Source: Acidovorax sp. sic0104 (GTDB taxonomy: Bacteria > Pseudomonadota > Gammaproteobacteria > Burkholderiales > Burkholderiaceae_C). From it: a stretch of DNA of 48,596 nucleotides. The stretch's first letter is position 1; each line of letters opens with the position of its first letter. Shown here in pieces: positions 34,488-43,133 of this stretch. Position numbers and translations under genes: made by a program. The notes below the pieces were generated by a model. The model was not told the origin of the DNA, did no database searches, and saw only the letters and a list, made by a program, of their open reading frames with translations. The DNA is taken from contig NZ_JAHUWH010000028.1 in assembly GCF_019219095.1 (NCBI RefSeq), positions 1 through 48,596 of the forward strand, given 5' to 3'.

Positions 34488-35987
34488 TCAGTCGTGTCCC
34501 GGCAGCGCGATGCTTTGCTTGAAGTGGAAGAAGTTGGTGGGGTCGTACTGCGCCTTCACCTTGCGCAGCCGCGGGTATGCCGGGCCCCAGTAGGCGTCGG
34601 CAAAGTTCTGCAGGCTGCCGTCAGGGTAGTTCTGATAGACGTGCCCGTTCAGGAAGGGCTTGACCAGCACCATGAAGCCATCGAGCCAGGCCTCCATCTG
34701 CGCGCGCTCGGCCGGATTGCGCCAGAACACATCCACCACCAGGTCGGCATCCACGTCGCGGTGGATGAAGGCACTGTCTTGCACCGGGTAGCGGTTGATG
34801 GCGCCGCCGTAGGGCTCCAGGTAGGCCAGCGACCAGGGGTTGGGCGATGTCTTGAAGTAGTCGATGATGCGCTGCCAGTCCGCCGGTGACAGCGGTGTGT
34901 TGATGTACCCGCTGGCCTTGGTTTCGGCCACGCCGGCGGGCAGGTTGTCCGGCAGGGAGTAGGGGTGGTCTTCCAGCCAGTTGTTCATGGCCGGGTAGCT
35001 GCCCGTCTTGTCCACGAGCAACTGCGCGCTCGGGATGGCCAGCAGCGGAGCGATGGCCGCCAGGCCCGCCTCGCGGCTGCCGCAGAACATGCCTTGCACC
35101 ATGTACACCGGCACGCCGTTCTGGTAGCCGAGGTTCATCATGTAGCCCAGTGCATCAGGGGCGCCCTTCTTCATGAAGTCGCGCTGCATGAGCGTGAGGA
35201 CCTGGGCGGCGTGGGCTTCGTCCCAACTGATGGACCAGGCCCACACGTCGTCCAGGCGCACCATGCGGTAGGTCACTTGCAGCATGACGCCGAAGTTGCC
35301 GCCCGTGCCGCCGCGCATGGCCCAGAACAGCTCGGGGTTTTCGGCCGCGCTGGCCGTGACGATCTGGCCGCTGGCCAGCGCCACGCGAAATGATTCCACC
35401 ATGTCGCTCTGGATGCCGAAAGCGCGCGAGGTGTACCCGTAGCCGCCTCCCTGCACAAAGCCGCCCACGTGCACGTTGCCGCACGCCCCGGTGGGCACGT
35501 GCCAGCCGGTGGCTTTCATGGCGCCATTGAAGGTGTCGAAGTCGGTGCCGGGCAGCACATGCACGCGCTTGGCCAGCGGATCGAGCGCGACGCCGGACAT
35601 CTTGCTCACGTCCACCACCATCCCGTTGTTGACCGAGTAGCCTGCCGTGCTGTGGCCGCCGCTGCGCACGGCAACCCACAGCCGGTACTTTCGGGCGACG
35701 GCCAGGCACTCGAGCACGTCGCTGTCGCACACGCAGTACACGATGACCTGCGGATAGGCCTGGAATGCGGGGTTCGATTCCTGCCGGTCCTTGTCGTAGT
35801 TCGGGTCGGAGGGCAGCACGACGCGGCCGACGATATTGGATTCGAGCTCGGCGATCGCCTCCCATGACAGGGCGTCTGCGCCGCCGTCGGCGGCCACCAC
35901 GGCCGCAGCATTCTGCGCGGCGTGTGACTTGAAAACTGCGACGCGTGCGTCCTTGGCGTGTCGGGCAGGGCTCTTGCGATGGGGCAT
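34488..35987 (-). CDS. berberine-bridge-type FAD oxidoreductase
   Basis: 499 residues. It has the FAD-binding PCMH fold with the His of RSGGHSTAGYSVNNGMVVDV and the Cys of TGACGNVHVGGFVQGGGYG, at the two sites that anchor FAD covalently in berberine-bridge enzymes. The BBE C-terminal block is clear: QNYPDGSLQNFADAYWGPAY, then PRLRKVKAQYDPTNFFHF. No Sec or Tat signal peptide is evident; the N-terminus is Lys/Arg/His-rich. The start ATG at 35987 has GGAGG upstream. Family members oxidise alcohols, sugars, alkaloids or other secondary metabolites with release of H2O2. Substrate unknown. It is convergent with the PAS-GGDEF gene and lies downstream of the DISM-cyclase pair on the same strand, 171 bases away. 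Confidence 0.9.
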   Translation of the reverse strand: MPHRKSPARHAKDARVAVFKSHAAQNAAAVVAADGGADALSWEAIAELESNIVGRVVLPSDPNYDKDRQESNPAFQAYPQVIVYCVCDSDVLECLAVARKYRLWVAVRSGGHSTAGYSVNNGMVVDVSKMSGVALDPLAKRVHVLPGTDFDTFNGAMKATGWHVPTGACGNVHVGGFVQGGGYGYTSRAFGIQSDMVESFRVALASGQIVTASAAENPELFWAMRGGTGGNFGVMLQVTYRMVRLDDVWAWSISWDEAHAAQVLTLMQRDFMKKGAPDALGYMMNLGYQNGVPVYMVQGMFCGSREAGLAAIAPLLAIPSAQLLVDKTGSYPAMNNWLEDHPYSLPDNLPAGVAETKASGYINTPLSPADWQRIIDYFKTSPNPWSLAYLEPYGGAINRYPVQDSAFIHRDVDADLVVDVFWRNPAERAQMEAWLDGFMVLVKPFLNGHVYQNYPDGSLQNFADAYWGPAYPRLRKVKAQYDPTNFFHFKQSIALPGHD

Positions 35988-36158
35988 GGCGAACGGTCCT
36001 CCAGTGGTTGATGAAGGCCCGTGTGTATCGCACGCGGAGTGTTTTGACCAGTTATGAATGACCCTTGATGCCGTCTTGCAGGCAACCGCGTAGCAGGTCC
36101 AGCGGTGGGCCACGCCGTTGGCCCATGGGCGTTGCACGGCTGCGGTGCGATGCGCCGG

Positions 36159-37967
36159 TCAGGACGATGACAGCGCCAGGTCGCCTGTGTTGCGGCGAAG
36201 GCAGAACTTGCCGCCTTGCTTGCCGCTGTACATGGCGGCGTCGGCGAGCTTGAGCAGGCCGACAGCGTCATTGCTGTCCTCCGGCGCTATGGCGTAGCCG
36301 ATGGTCAGGCCTACCTCGACCTGCACCTTGCCCAGTGAAAACGGCGAACGGAACGCGTCGAGCAGCTTGAGCCCCAGCTCCTGCGCCTGCAGGGCGTTGC
36401 CCAGGTCGCCCGTCATCACCACGAACTCGTCGCCGCCCAGGCGCGCCACCACGTCGCTCTGGCGAATGTGCCCCTGCAGGCGGCGCGTGACGGCCACCAG
36501 CAGTTCGTCGCCGACATCATGGCCGTGCTGGTCGTTGACGGGCTTGAAACCGTCCAGGTCCATCACGTACACCGCCAGCAGCTTGTCGGGCCCGCAGCGC
36601 GGCAGCGCCGAGGCCAGCGCGATGTTCAGGCCGCGCCGGTTGGGCAAGCCTGTGAGCGGGTCGGTGTGCGCCAGCGAGCGCATCGCGTCCCGCTCGCGGT
36701 TGGCGTGTATGGCTTCCGCGCGCAGCGCCTTGGTGCGCAGGCCCAGAACGCGCATGAACAGCAGCATGTCCAGCGTCGCGCCGAAGCTGAATGAATGCAG
36801 CGTCCAGAAGTTGACGGGTACCCAGCCGCGGATCACTCCGATCACCGTGGCCGTGGCAGCGAAGTAGATCAGCCACGCCAGCAGCAGGCTGGTGCCTACA
36901 GGGTCGCCCTGTCGGGCACGGCGCACGGCGCCAGGTATGCCCATGAGAGCGGGTACCAGTCCGAGGACGCTCACCACGATGGCAATGGCCGCGGTGCTCA
37001 ACACGTCGAGCGCATGCACCACGCCTAGCATTGCGCACAGCAGCGCACCGCCCCGCATGGCGCGCAGCAGGCGGCTCTGGGGACGGTCGCCCACCAGGGC
37101 CTGGCTGATGAAAAGGAACGATCCGCAGGTTGCCATGAGCGCCGACAGGCCGGCGGCATGCAGCTCGAACCAGGCGTTGTCTCGCCAAAGGTACTGGGAG
37201 CCCAGGCCGAACAGGTGCAATGAAAACAGGGTGCTCCCCGTGATCAGCAGCGCGTACTGTATGAACAGCACGTCGCGCAGATTCACCCACTGTGCCAGGC
37301 TGTAGATCAACAGGCACAGGGCCAGGCCGGTCAGCATGCCCTGCAGCATCTGCTCGTTCATGGCCGCGCTGTGCCATGCGGGGGGCTTGGCGAGCGTGAT
37401 GGGCAGCACCATCGCCCCCGTGGTTTCCACGCGCAGCAGTACCTCGTAGTGCTGCCCGGGCTGCATGATCAGGGGGAGCGCGTGCGAGCGGCTGCGAAGC
37501 GGGCGCTGCGAGAAGGGCTGCAGGCTGCCAAGCGTGGCCTGCTGGCTCACATGGCCTTCCTGCGTGAGATAGACCTCCAGGCGCTGGAGCACAGGGTAGT
37601 CGATGTCAAGAAGCCAGATGCCGTCCGATGTGGGCGACACGGCAATCGGCAGCCGCACCCAGACGGCATGGGTTTGCACCCCCAGGGTGCCGCTGCTGCG
37701 CGGCGGGGCGGAAAACTCAGGTGCCCGTGCCATCGCATCCTGCACCGACATCACGCGGGATGCGTCCGTGAGGATGCTGGCGGCTGGCCAGACGTCGTGT
37801 GTCGGCACATCGTCACGCAGTTGCACGCGGTCTGCGCCGGCCCAGGCAGTGGAGATCGGCGCCCCGAGGAGCACCAGAAGGAGCAGGATGGAAGAAACGC
37901 CCGCCACCCACCGCCATGGCGCGGCAGGCAGCTGTCGGAATGGGGTTGCGAGGGCGGGGGCGCTCAT
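36159..37967 (-). CDS. 7TM-DISM GGDEF diguanylate cyclase
   Basis: 602 residues. An N-terminal membrane/signal segment (WVAGVSSILLLLVLLGAPI) is followed by a periplasmic 7TMR-DISMED2-type domain (TLGVQTHAVWVRLPIAV, WLLDIDYPVLQRLEVYLTQE). Seven membrane helices (from GMLTGLALCLLIYSLAQW to TLHSFSFGATLDMLLFMRV) lead into a cytoplasmic GGDEF domain with HTDPLTGLPNRRGLNIALAS, MDLDGFKPVNDQHGHDVGDE and LGGDEF. The inhibitory RxxD (RQSD) is present five residues before GGDEF. It is a paralogue of the protein encoded 10 bases upstream. ATG 37967 is preferred to 38045, which would overlap that gene by 68 bases. Confidence 0.9.
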   Translation of the reverse strand: MSAPALATPFRQLPAAPWRWVAGVSSILLLLVLLGAPISTAWAGADRVQLRDDVPTHDVWPAASILTDASRVMSVQDAMARAPEFSAPPRSSGTLGVQTHAVWVRLPIAVSPTSDGIWLLDIDYPVLQRLEVYLTQEGHVSQQATLGSLQPFSQRPLRSRSHALPLIMQPGQHYEVLLRVETTGAMVLPITLAKPPAWHSAAMNEQMLQGMLTGLALCLLIYSLAQWVNLRDVLFIQYALLITGSTLFSLHLFGLGSQYLWRDNAWFELHAAGLSALMATCGSFLFISQALVGDRPQSRLLRAMRGGALLCAMLGVVHALDVLSTAAIAIVVSVLGLVPALMGIPGAVRRARQGDPVGTSLLLAWLIYFAATATVIGVIRGWVPVNFWTLHSFSFGATLDMLLFMRVLGLRTKALRAEAIHANRERDAMRSLAHTDPLTGLPNRRGLNIALASALPRCGPDKLLAVYVMDLDGFKPVNDQHGHDVGDELLVAVTRRLQGHIRQSDVVARLGGDEFVVMTGDLGNALQAQELGLKLLDAFRSPFSLGKVQVEVGLTIGYAIAPEDSNDAVGLLKLADAAMYSGKQGGKFCLRRNTGDLALSSS

Positions 37968-37977
37968 GTCAAGAACG

Positions 37978-39762
37978 TCAGATGGTTGGGACGAGTTCGC
38001 TTCCGCCGCGCCGGACGGTGCGCTTGCCATCTTGCTTGCCTGCATACATGGCCGTATCGGCCAGCCGAATCAGTCCTTGCGGGTCCACGCCGTCCAGCGG
38101 CGCGACGGCATAGCCGGCAGTGAGCCCCACGTGCAGCGTGAGGTGGCTCAGGGTGAACGGCTGCTCGAAGGCGCGCAGCAATGCCAGGCCCAGCGCATGT
38201 GCGTGTTCAGGCGTGGCCAGGCCCTGCGCCATGATGATGAACTCATCGCCACCGAGGCGGGCCACCACGTCCGATTTGTGGCGCACGCAACGCTGCAGGC
38301 GATGGGCGACGGCCACCAGCAGGTCGTCGCCGACGTCGTGTCCGTGCGCATCGTTGACCGGCTTGAAACCATCCAGGTCCATCAGGTACACGGCCACCAG
38401 GCGCTGCGAGGAACACTGCACCAGCGCGGCATGCAGGGCGTTCTGAAGGCCGCGCCGGTTGCTCAAGCCCGTGAGGTGGTCGGTGTACGCCAGCGATCGC
38501 ATCAGGTCGCGTTCGCGCCGTGTTTCCTGTGCCTGGACCTGGGCAGCCTTCGCACGCAGGCCCAGCACATGGAAGAACAGCAGCATGTCCATCGTGGCGC
38601 CGAACTGGAACGAGTGCAGCGTCCAGAAGTTGGCAGGAACCCAGCCCTGGACCAGGCACACCATCCCTGCAGCGCCCACGCCGTAGACGGTCCAGGCCAC
38701 CAGCAGTGTGGCGCCGATGGGGTCCTTATGGCGCACCCGCTCGATGGCGCAAGGCAGGCTGATCAGCGAGGGCAGCACGCCTACCAGGCTCAGATACGCG
38801 ATACCGACAGGCACGCTCAGCAGGCCGATCACGAGGGCTGCGCAAACGGCGGCCGTGATCACGGCGCCAGCCCGCATGGTGCGCGCATACCGGCCGTGCG
38901 GCGCGTGTTCTCCGAGGGCATGGCCAAGAAAGAGGAAGGAGCCCGTCAGGGCCACCAGTCCCGCAGCCAGGCCCGCATAGCGGCCCATCCAGGGGCTGTC
39001 CGGCCACAGGAACTGGGCGCCCAGTCCGAAGAACTGCAGCGAGAAGACCGCGCTGCCCAGCACCAACAGCGCATAGAAGCCGAACATGGGATCACGCTGC
39101 GTGGCCCACTGGATCAGGCTGTACATGATCAGGCACAAAGCCAGCCCGTTCAGCAGGCCCTGCAGCATCTGCTCGCCAAGTGCCTCGTGCAGCTGGTAGG
39201 GCATCTCGCCGACCGTGATGGGCAGGATCAGCGGCCCGGTGGCCTGCACGCGTATCAGCAGGTCATAGGGCCGCCCGGCCTGCAGATCGAACGCCATCGC
39301 AGGCGCACGAGTGGTGAGCAGCGACTCGCCGGGGTGGTTGGTGCGGGCCTGTTGGAGCACCTCGCCGCCGCTGGCCAGATAGATATCGGCCTGCAGCGAG
39401 CTGTAGCCGATATCGACCACCCAGGGCGTGCGCGGTGGTGTGCGCGCGATGAGGGGAACATGCAGCCATATCGCAGCCTTGTGCACGCCCAGCGATCCGC
39501 CGCGATGGGGCGGCTCCTGGAACTCGTCCAGGCGCGCCAGCATGTCCTGCACCGAAAGCTTGTAAGTGGGGTCGGCTTTGAGCGTGATGGCATCCCATGC
39601 ATTGACCTGGGGCCTGGTCTGCGACAGCACCAGGGGCTCACCCGCTTGCGCCGCCAGGGGCAGTGCCATGGCCATGAGCAGCCAAAGCAGGGCGAGCACC
39701 GCGCTGCAATGCGCGTGCCAGCCCCGGATGTGGACCTGCAAGGCGTGGAACGGTGGGTGCAT
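37978..39762 (-). CDS. 7TM-DISM GGDEF cyclase paralogue, altered inhibitory site
   Basis: 594 residues. The same plan as its neighbour: signal segment (AVLALLWLLMAMALPLAAQA), periplasmic DISMED2 domain (SLGVHKAAIWLHVPL, WVVDIGYSSLQADIYLASGG), seven helices (LNGLALCLIMYSLIQW to QFGATMDMLLFFHVLGL), GGDEF domain (MDLDGFKPVNDAHGHDVGDD, LGGDEF). The GGDEF catalytic motif is intact. The feedback site differs: RHKSD precedes the five spacer residues, one residue longer than the neighbour's RQSD, so the canonical RxxD is displaced. The pair looks like a tandem duplication followed by divergence of periplasmic sensing and feedback control. It starts 17 bases after the oxygenase stop, suggesting one operon. 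Confidence 0.9.
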   Translation of the reverse strand: MHPPFHALQVHIRGWHAHCSAVLALLWLLMAMALPLAAQAGEPLVLSQTRPQVNAWDAITLKADPTYKLSVQDMLARLDEFQEPPHRGGSLGVHKAAIWLHVPLIARTPPRTPWVVDIGYSSLQADIYLASGGEVLQQARTNHPGESLLTTRAPAMAFDLQAGRPYDLLIRVQATGPLILPITVGEMPYQLHEALGEQMLQGLLNGLALCLIMYSLIQWATQRDPMFGFYALLVLGSAVFSLQFFGLGAQFLWPDSPWMGRYAGLAAGLVALTGSFLFLGHALGEHAPHGRYARTMRAGAVITAAVCAALVIGLLSVPVGIAYLSLVGVLPSLISLPCAIERVRHKDPIGATLLVAWTVYGVGAAGMVCLVQGWVPANFWTLHSFQFGATMDMLLFFHVLGLRAKAAQVQAQETRRERDLMRSLAYTDHLTGLSNRRGLQNALHAALVQCSSQRLVAVYLMDLDGFKPVNDAHGHDVGDDLLVAVAHRLQRCVRHKSDVVARLGGDEFIIMAQGLATPEHAHALGLALLRAFEQPFTLSHLTLHVGLTAGYAVAPLDGVDPQGLIRLADTAMYAGKQDGKRTVRRGGSELVPTI

Positions 39763-39779
39763 CAGGGCTGGAGTCCGGG

Positions 39780-41291
39780 CTAGGCAGTCTGCCGGGCCGC
39801 AGCAGAGGGCGTTGTCTGCGTCTGGCGGGCCAGCCCTGCGCTCCAGCTGCCATGGGTGGTGAAGCGGTCTTCCAGCCGGTTGAGCCACCTGGGGGCGTGT
39901 GGGTCGTCGCTCCACTGGTGCACCACCTCGTCGACCTGGTTGAGCAACGCGGTGGGCAATTGCAGGGGGCGGGTCTGGCTCATCAGCACGCGGCTCATGA
40001 AGTGGTAGCCCAGCACGCGGGTGAGCGCACGGACGATCGAGAACCGGGGCATTGCCAGGCGCACCAGCGCATCGATCACACGCGCCACCAGCAGCACTAC
40101 CCAGAACAGCAAGGCGGACGACCAGGGCACCGGATTCGTCAACCCCAGGTCGCTGGCCGTGTCGCGCCCGCAGAGATAGCGGGTCATCAGTTCGGGGAAG
40201 GGCTTGACGATGTTCCAGGGCAGGGATTTCTCCATGGTCTGCATCAGAGCCCGCCCGAGGGAGGGGCGTGGGTCGGGCGTGATCGGGTCGGCGCGGCCTC
40301 GGGCCTGCATCTGCGCCATCAGGATCCGGCCCTGCTCCATGGTGTCGACCATCAGCGAACGCTCGATGCCCAGCACATGGCCCACCACGTTCCAGGCATG
40401 CAGGTAAGCCTCTTCGTCATGACGGGGCAGGCCGATGCCCAGCCTGTGCAGGCTGCGCAGGAACACGTAGCCAAAGGTCAGGAGCGTGTAGGCCAGTTCC
40501 TCCTGGTTGCAGGGCAGGCCATCGGCTGACACATTCCATCCACGCGCGTGCAGCATCTGGAACATGGTGGCGCGCCCGCCAGGCGCCTGCAGCGGGGTGG
40601 GGGCAATGGCGCTTTCCAGGCCGGCCCGCAGCTTGCCGGCCGCCTGCGCGGGGCTGCCGTGCAGGATGAGGTTGCGGATGGTGGCGTGGATGAGCCGCAC
40701 CTTGATGACCTGCGCCACGCCGGCTCCGTGCTCGGACATGCCGCCGTGCATCATCACCGGGAAGATCATTGCGGCTGTGGAACGAATGCGGTACTCGGTG
40801 TTCTGCTCGAGCTGCCCGGCGGTGTGCAGAACGGCCGACAGGTCGGGGATCACATAGCATTCGGGCAGGCTGGCGCAAAACAGAAGGATGCACGACAGCG
40901 CTCCGTGGTCCATGAACAGCCTTTCGGCATGCCCGATCTTGCGCGGGTCGGCCCAGTCGGGCAGTGCCTGGGCGGCCCGCACATAGTGGTTCAGCGCGTC
41001 GGCCATGGCCTGGTCCACGAAGCCCTCGGCCGGCTGCCCGCCGACCGTGCCATGTACCGGCCCCGGCGCAATGCTCCATTGCGCAATGCCCGCGTTGTCG
41101 GTCCACTGACCGAGCAGGATGTTGACGGTGTCCAGGCGCTTCCATTGCACTGCGTCCGCATCCACGGCACCTTCGGGCCAGGGCCCCAGCATGTCGGCGA
41201 CGGTCTGGTCGGCCAGAGGGTCGGCATGCAGCTGCATGCTGGCCAGTTCGGCATCGGTCAGTGGGAGGTTGTGGGTGGCGGCGGTGTTCAT
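39780..41291 (-). CDS. DUF2236 / latex-clearing-protein-like haem oxygenase
   Basis: 503 residues. The central region matches the Lcp/MpaB (DUF2236) family: RLFMDHGALSCILLFCASLP, NTEYRIRSTAAMIFPVMMHG, KVRLIHATIRNLILHG. Residues Arg168, Thr172, Arg199, His202 and Arg206 keep the exact spacing I recall for R164, T168, R195, H198 and R202 of Lcp from Streptomyces K30; His202 would be the haem ligand. The position of the Lcp axial Lys167 is Ser171 here. A hydrophobic segment (ALLFWVVLLVARVIDALV) lies near the C-terminus. Lcp cleaves polyisoprene, and MpaB-type proteins cleave isoprenoid chains. No signal peptide is seen. The ATGA overlap couples it to the CruF-like gene. Confidence 0.82.
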   Translation of the reverse strand: MNTAATHNLPLTDAELASMQLHADPLADQTVADMLGPWPEGAVDADAVQWKRLDTVNILLGQWTDNAGIAQWSIAPGPVHGTVGGQPAEGFVDQAMADALNHYVRAAQALPDWADPRKIGHAERLFMDHGALSCILLFCASLPECYVIPDLSAVLHTAGQLEQNTEYRIRSTAAMIFPVMMHGGMSEHGAGVAQVIKVRLIHATIRNLILHGSPAQAAGKLRAGLESAIAPTPLQAPGGRATMFQMLHARGWNVSADGLPCNQEELAYTLLTFGYVFLRSLHRLGIGLPRHDEEAYLHAWNVVGHVLGIERSLMVDTMEQGRILMAQMQARGRADPITPDPRPSLGRALMQTMEKSLPWNIVKPFPELMTRYLCGRDTASDLGLTNPVPWSSALLFWVVLLVARVIDALVRLAMPRFSIVRALTRVLGYHFMSRVLMSQTRPLQLPTALLNQVDEVVHQWSDDPHAPRWLNRLEDRFTTHGSWSAGLARQTQTTPSAAARQTA

Positions 41292-42118
41292 GCAGCAACT
41301 TCCATTGTGGGAGCGGGGGCGCGCCAGCGCTGGAGTCCGGCGATGGCGCACAGCAGCGGGATGCCCATCGCAAACGGAGCTATCGAACGGATCTCCACCG
41401 GATTGCCCAGGATCATCTGGAACACCATGCCTGTGGCGTAGATGGCCAGCGGTACCCGTGCGTGGCGCCTCAGGAACGGGCTGGGGGGTTGCAGCGGGAG
41501 TTTGCGCACCGACAGGCGAAAGCTGAAGATGATGCAGAACGCCACGAACACCCAGCCGAAGAAACCTTGCACCGTCTCACCGAACCACGCGCCGTCGGTC
41601 TTGGCCATGATCCAGGCCTTGAGGGTGTAGACGAGATAGGGGTCTGCGCCCAGATCGAACGCGGTGACGATCATCGCTGCCAGGAACGACAGCATGGCAG
41701 CATTGCCCAGCCCGGGCGCGCCGTCCACCGGGGACTGCCACACGATGAGGTTGCCGATCACGTAGCCTGCGTAGGTCAGCGCAAACCACATCATGGGGAT
41801 CACGATGGGCACGTCGACGAACCGCGCGCCGAGCACATCCGTGTACGTGTAGTGGCCGAAGAACCAGCCGTGCGTGCTGCCCATCTGCTCGGCGAACCAG
41901 CCCAGGCTCACGGCGATCAGCACGAACTGCAACGCGGGCCGCGCCCCCAGCAGATGGGTGGCGCTGGCCCAGCAGCACGCGAACATGAGCACGGACGCCG
42001 AGACGATGGCGATGGTGGTGTCGTTGTGCGTGCGCGCCGCCGTGGCCACGAGAAAAGCGGCCAGCAGAGCGAAGGTCAACACGGGCAATCGGGCAGCCAG
42101 AGGAGTTTGTGCAGGCAT
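41288..42118 (-). CDS. CruF/DUF422-type membrane protein (carotenoid biosynthesis-like)
   Basis: 276 residues, about seven membrane helices. The DUF422 signature is clear: EQMGSTHGWFFGHYTYTDVL, FVDVPIVIPMMWFALTYAGY and MIVTAFDLGADPYLV. In haloarchaea and some bacteria the family (CruF) hydrates the psi-end double bond of acyclic C40 or C50 carotenoids. No phytoene synthase or desaturase gene is in the window, so either carotenoid genes lie elsewhere or this protein acts on another isoprenoid. I chose ATG 42118 (MPAQTPLAARLPVL) since the 16 codons before it are unstructured. The stop overlaps the oxygenase start by ATGA. Confidence 0.8.
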   Translation of the reverse strand: MPAQTPLAARLPVLTFALLAAFLVATAARTHNDTTIAIVSASVLMFACCWASATHLLGARPALQFVLIAVSLGWFAEQMGSTHGWFFGHYTYTDVLGARFVDVPIVIPMMWFALTYAGYVIGNLIVWQSPVDGAPGLGNAAMLSFLAAMIVTAFDLGADPYLVYTLKAWIMAKTDGAWFGETVQGFFGWVFVAFCIIFSFRLSVRKLPLQPPSPFLRRHARVPLAIYATGMVFQMILGNPVEIRSIAPFAMGIPLLCAIAGLQRWRAPAPTMEVAA

Positions 42119-42247
42119 GTCGGCTGTATCACGCTGTAACAAACCCCCAGTGTAGGGGAAGAGCATGCAATCCGCGCCCCTCCTTTTTTGCAGAAATCCC
42201 CCCGCCTTTTCGGCGTTTTTGCAGTCTGTTTTGGTGTTATACCGGCG

Positions 42248-43060
42248 TCAAGGGCGCAGCGAAGCCAGATTGAGCAGTGAAGCCTCTATGGCCGCAGCCG
42301 TCGCCTGCGGCTGCTCCATGGGGAACAGGTGGCTGCCGTCCAGCATCATCGTGCGGCCCTCTGTGATGCGCAGCGTCATGGCCATGCCCACCTGCTTCAT
42401 CTCGTCCGAGTCGCGCCCGCCGATGAAAGCGGCCGGGCACATCAGCGGGTGGGCGCTTAGCAGCCGGCCCAGGTTGTGCGGCAGGGTGTTGTAGATGGCG
42501 GTTTCGACCGCGCGGTCGAAACCCAGGACGCGCTTTCCATCCTGGTCTGCCAGGCCATGGCTGACGTAGTCGTGCAACACCTCGGGATCCCACCGCGCAA
42601 ACGCTTTCTTCTTGCGAAAGTGCTCCAGCGCCTCTTCGTCGCTGGCCCAGCTGAAGCGCCGCTGCCGGCTGATCTTGCCGGGCGAGATGGAGCCCACCAC
42701 CTGGGTGCGCTTGGCCACACCCACGGCGTTGGCCTTCCAGCCGCCGAGCAGGGGCGAGTCGATGAGCAGCACGCCGCGCACGAGTTCGGGGTGGCGCGCG
42801 GCGGCCATCACGCTCAGGAAGCCGCCCAGCGAGTGGCCCACCAGGAACACGGGCTGGCCCAGGCGCTGCACGTGCGGCGCGGCGAAGTCGGCCAATTGCT
42901 GCACCAGGTGGGGCCAGTTGTTGGTGACGGGGTATTGCGCGTCGTGGCCGTAGCGCTCCACCGCATTCACCTCGAACCCGCGCGCCCTGAGGTGCTTGAA
43001 CAGGACGCGGTAGGTGCTCGCCGGAAAACTGTTGGCGTGCGAGAAGACGATGGGGAACAT
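42248..43060 (-). CDS. alpha/beta hydrolase
   Basis: 270 residues, an alpha/beta-fold esterase-type protein. The opening MFPIVFSHANSFPASTYRVL carries an oxyanion-hole HAN motif; the nucleophile elbow is VFLVGHSLGGFLSVMAAARH (Ser in GHSLGG); a late acid and His lie in FIGGRDSDE and MLDGSHLFPMEQP. A lid domain with RRFSWASDEEALEHFRKKKA sits between. The enzyme probably hydrolyses esters or a related bond in the cytoplasm. ATG 43060 is used because the longer frame would need a TTG start. It is transcribed with or after Anbu, 73 bases downstream of that gene's stop. Confidence 0.85.
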   Translation of the reverse strand: MFPIVFSHANSFPASTYRVLFKHLRARGFEVNAVERYGHDAQYPVTNNWPHLVQQLADFAAPHVQRLGQPVFLVGHSLGGFLSVMAAARHPELVRGVLLIDSPLLGGWKANAVGVAKRTQVVGSISPGKISRQRRFSWASDEEALEHFRKKKAFARWDPEVLHDYVSHGLADQDGKRVLGFDRAVETAIYNTLPHNLGRLLSAHPLMCPAAFIGGRDSDEMKQVGMAMTLRITEGRTMMLDGSHLFPMEQPQATAAAIEASLLNLASLRP

Positions 43061-43133
43061 GGGGGAGATGCCTGCCCGCAAGGGCTGGTGGAAGGTGGGC
43101 GGGCGCCGGCCAGGCTGGCGGCACCGCAGCCGT

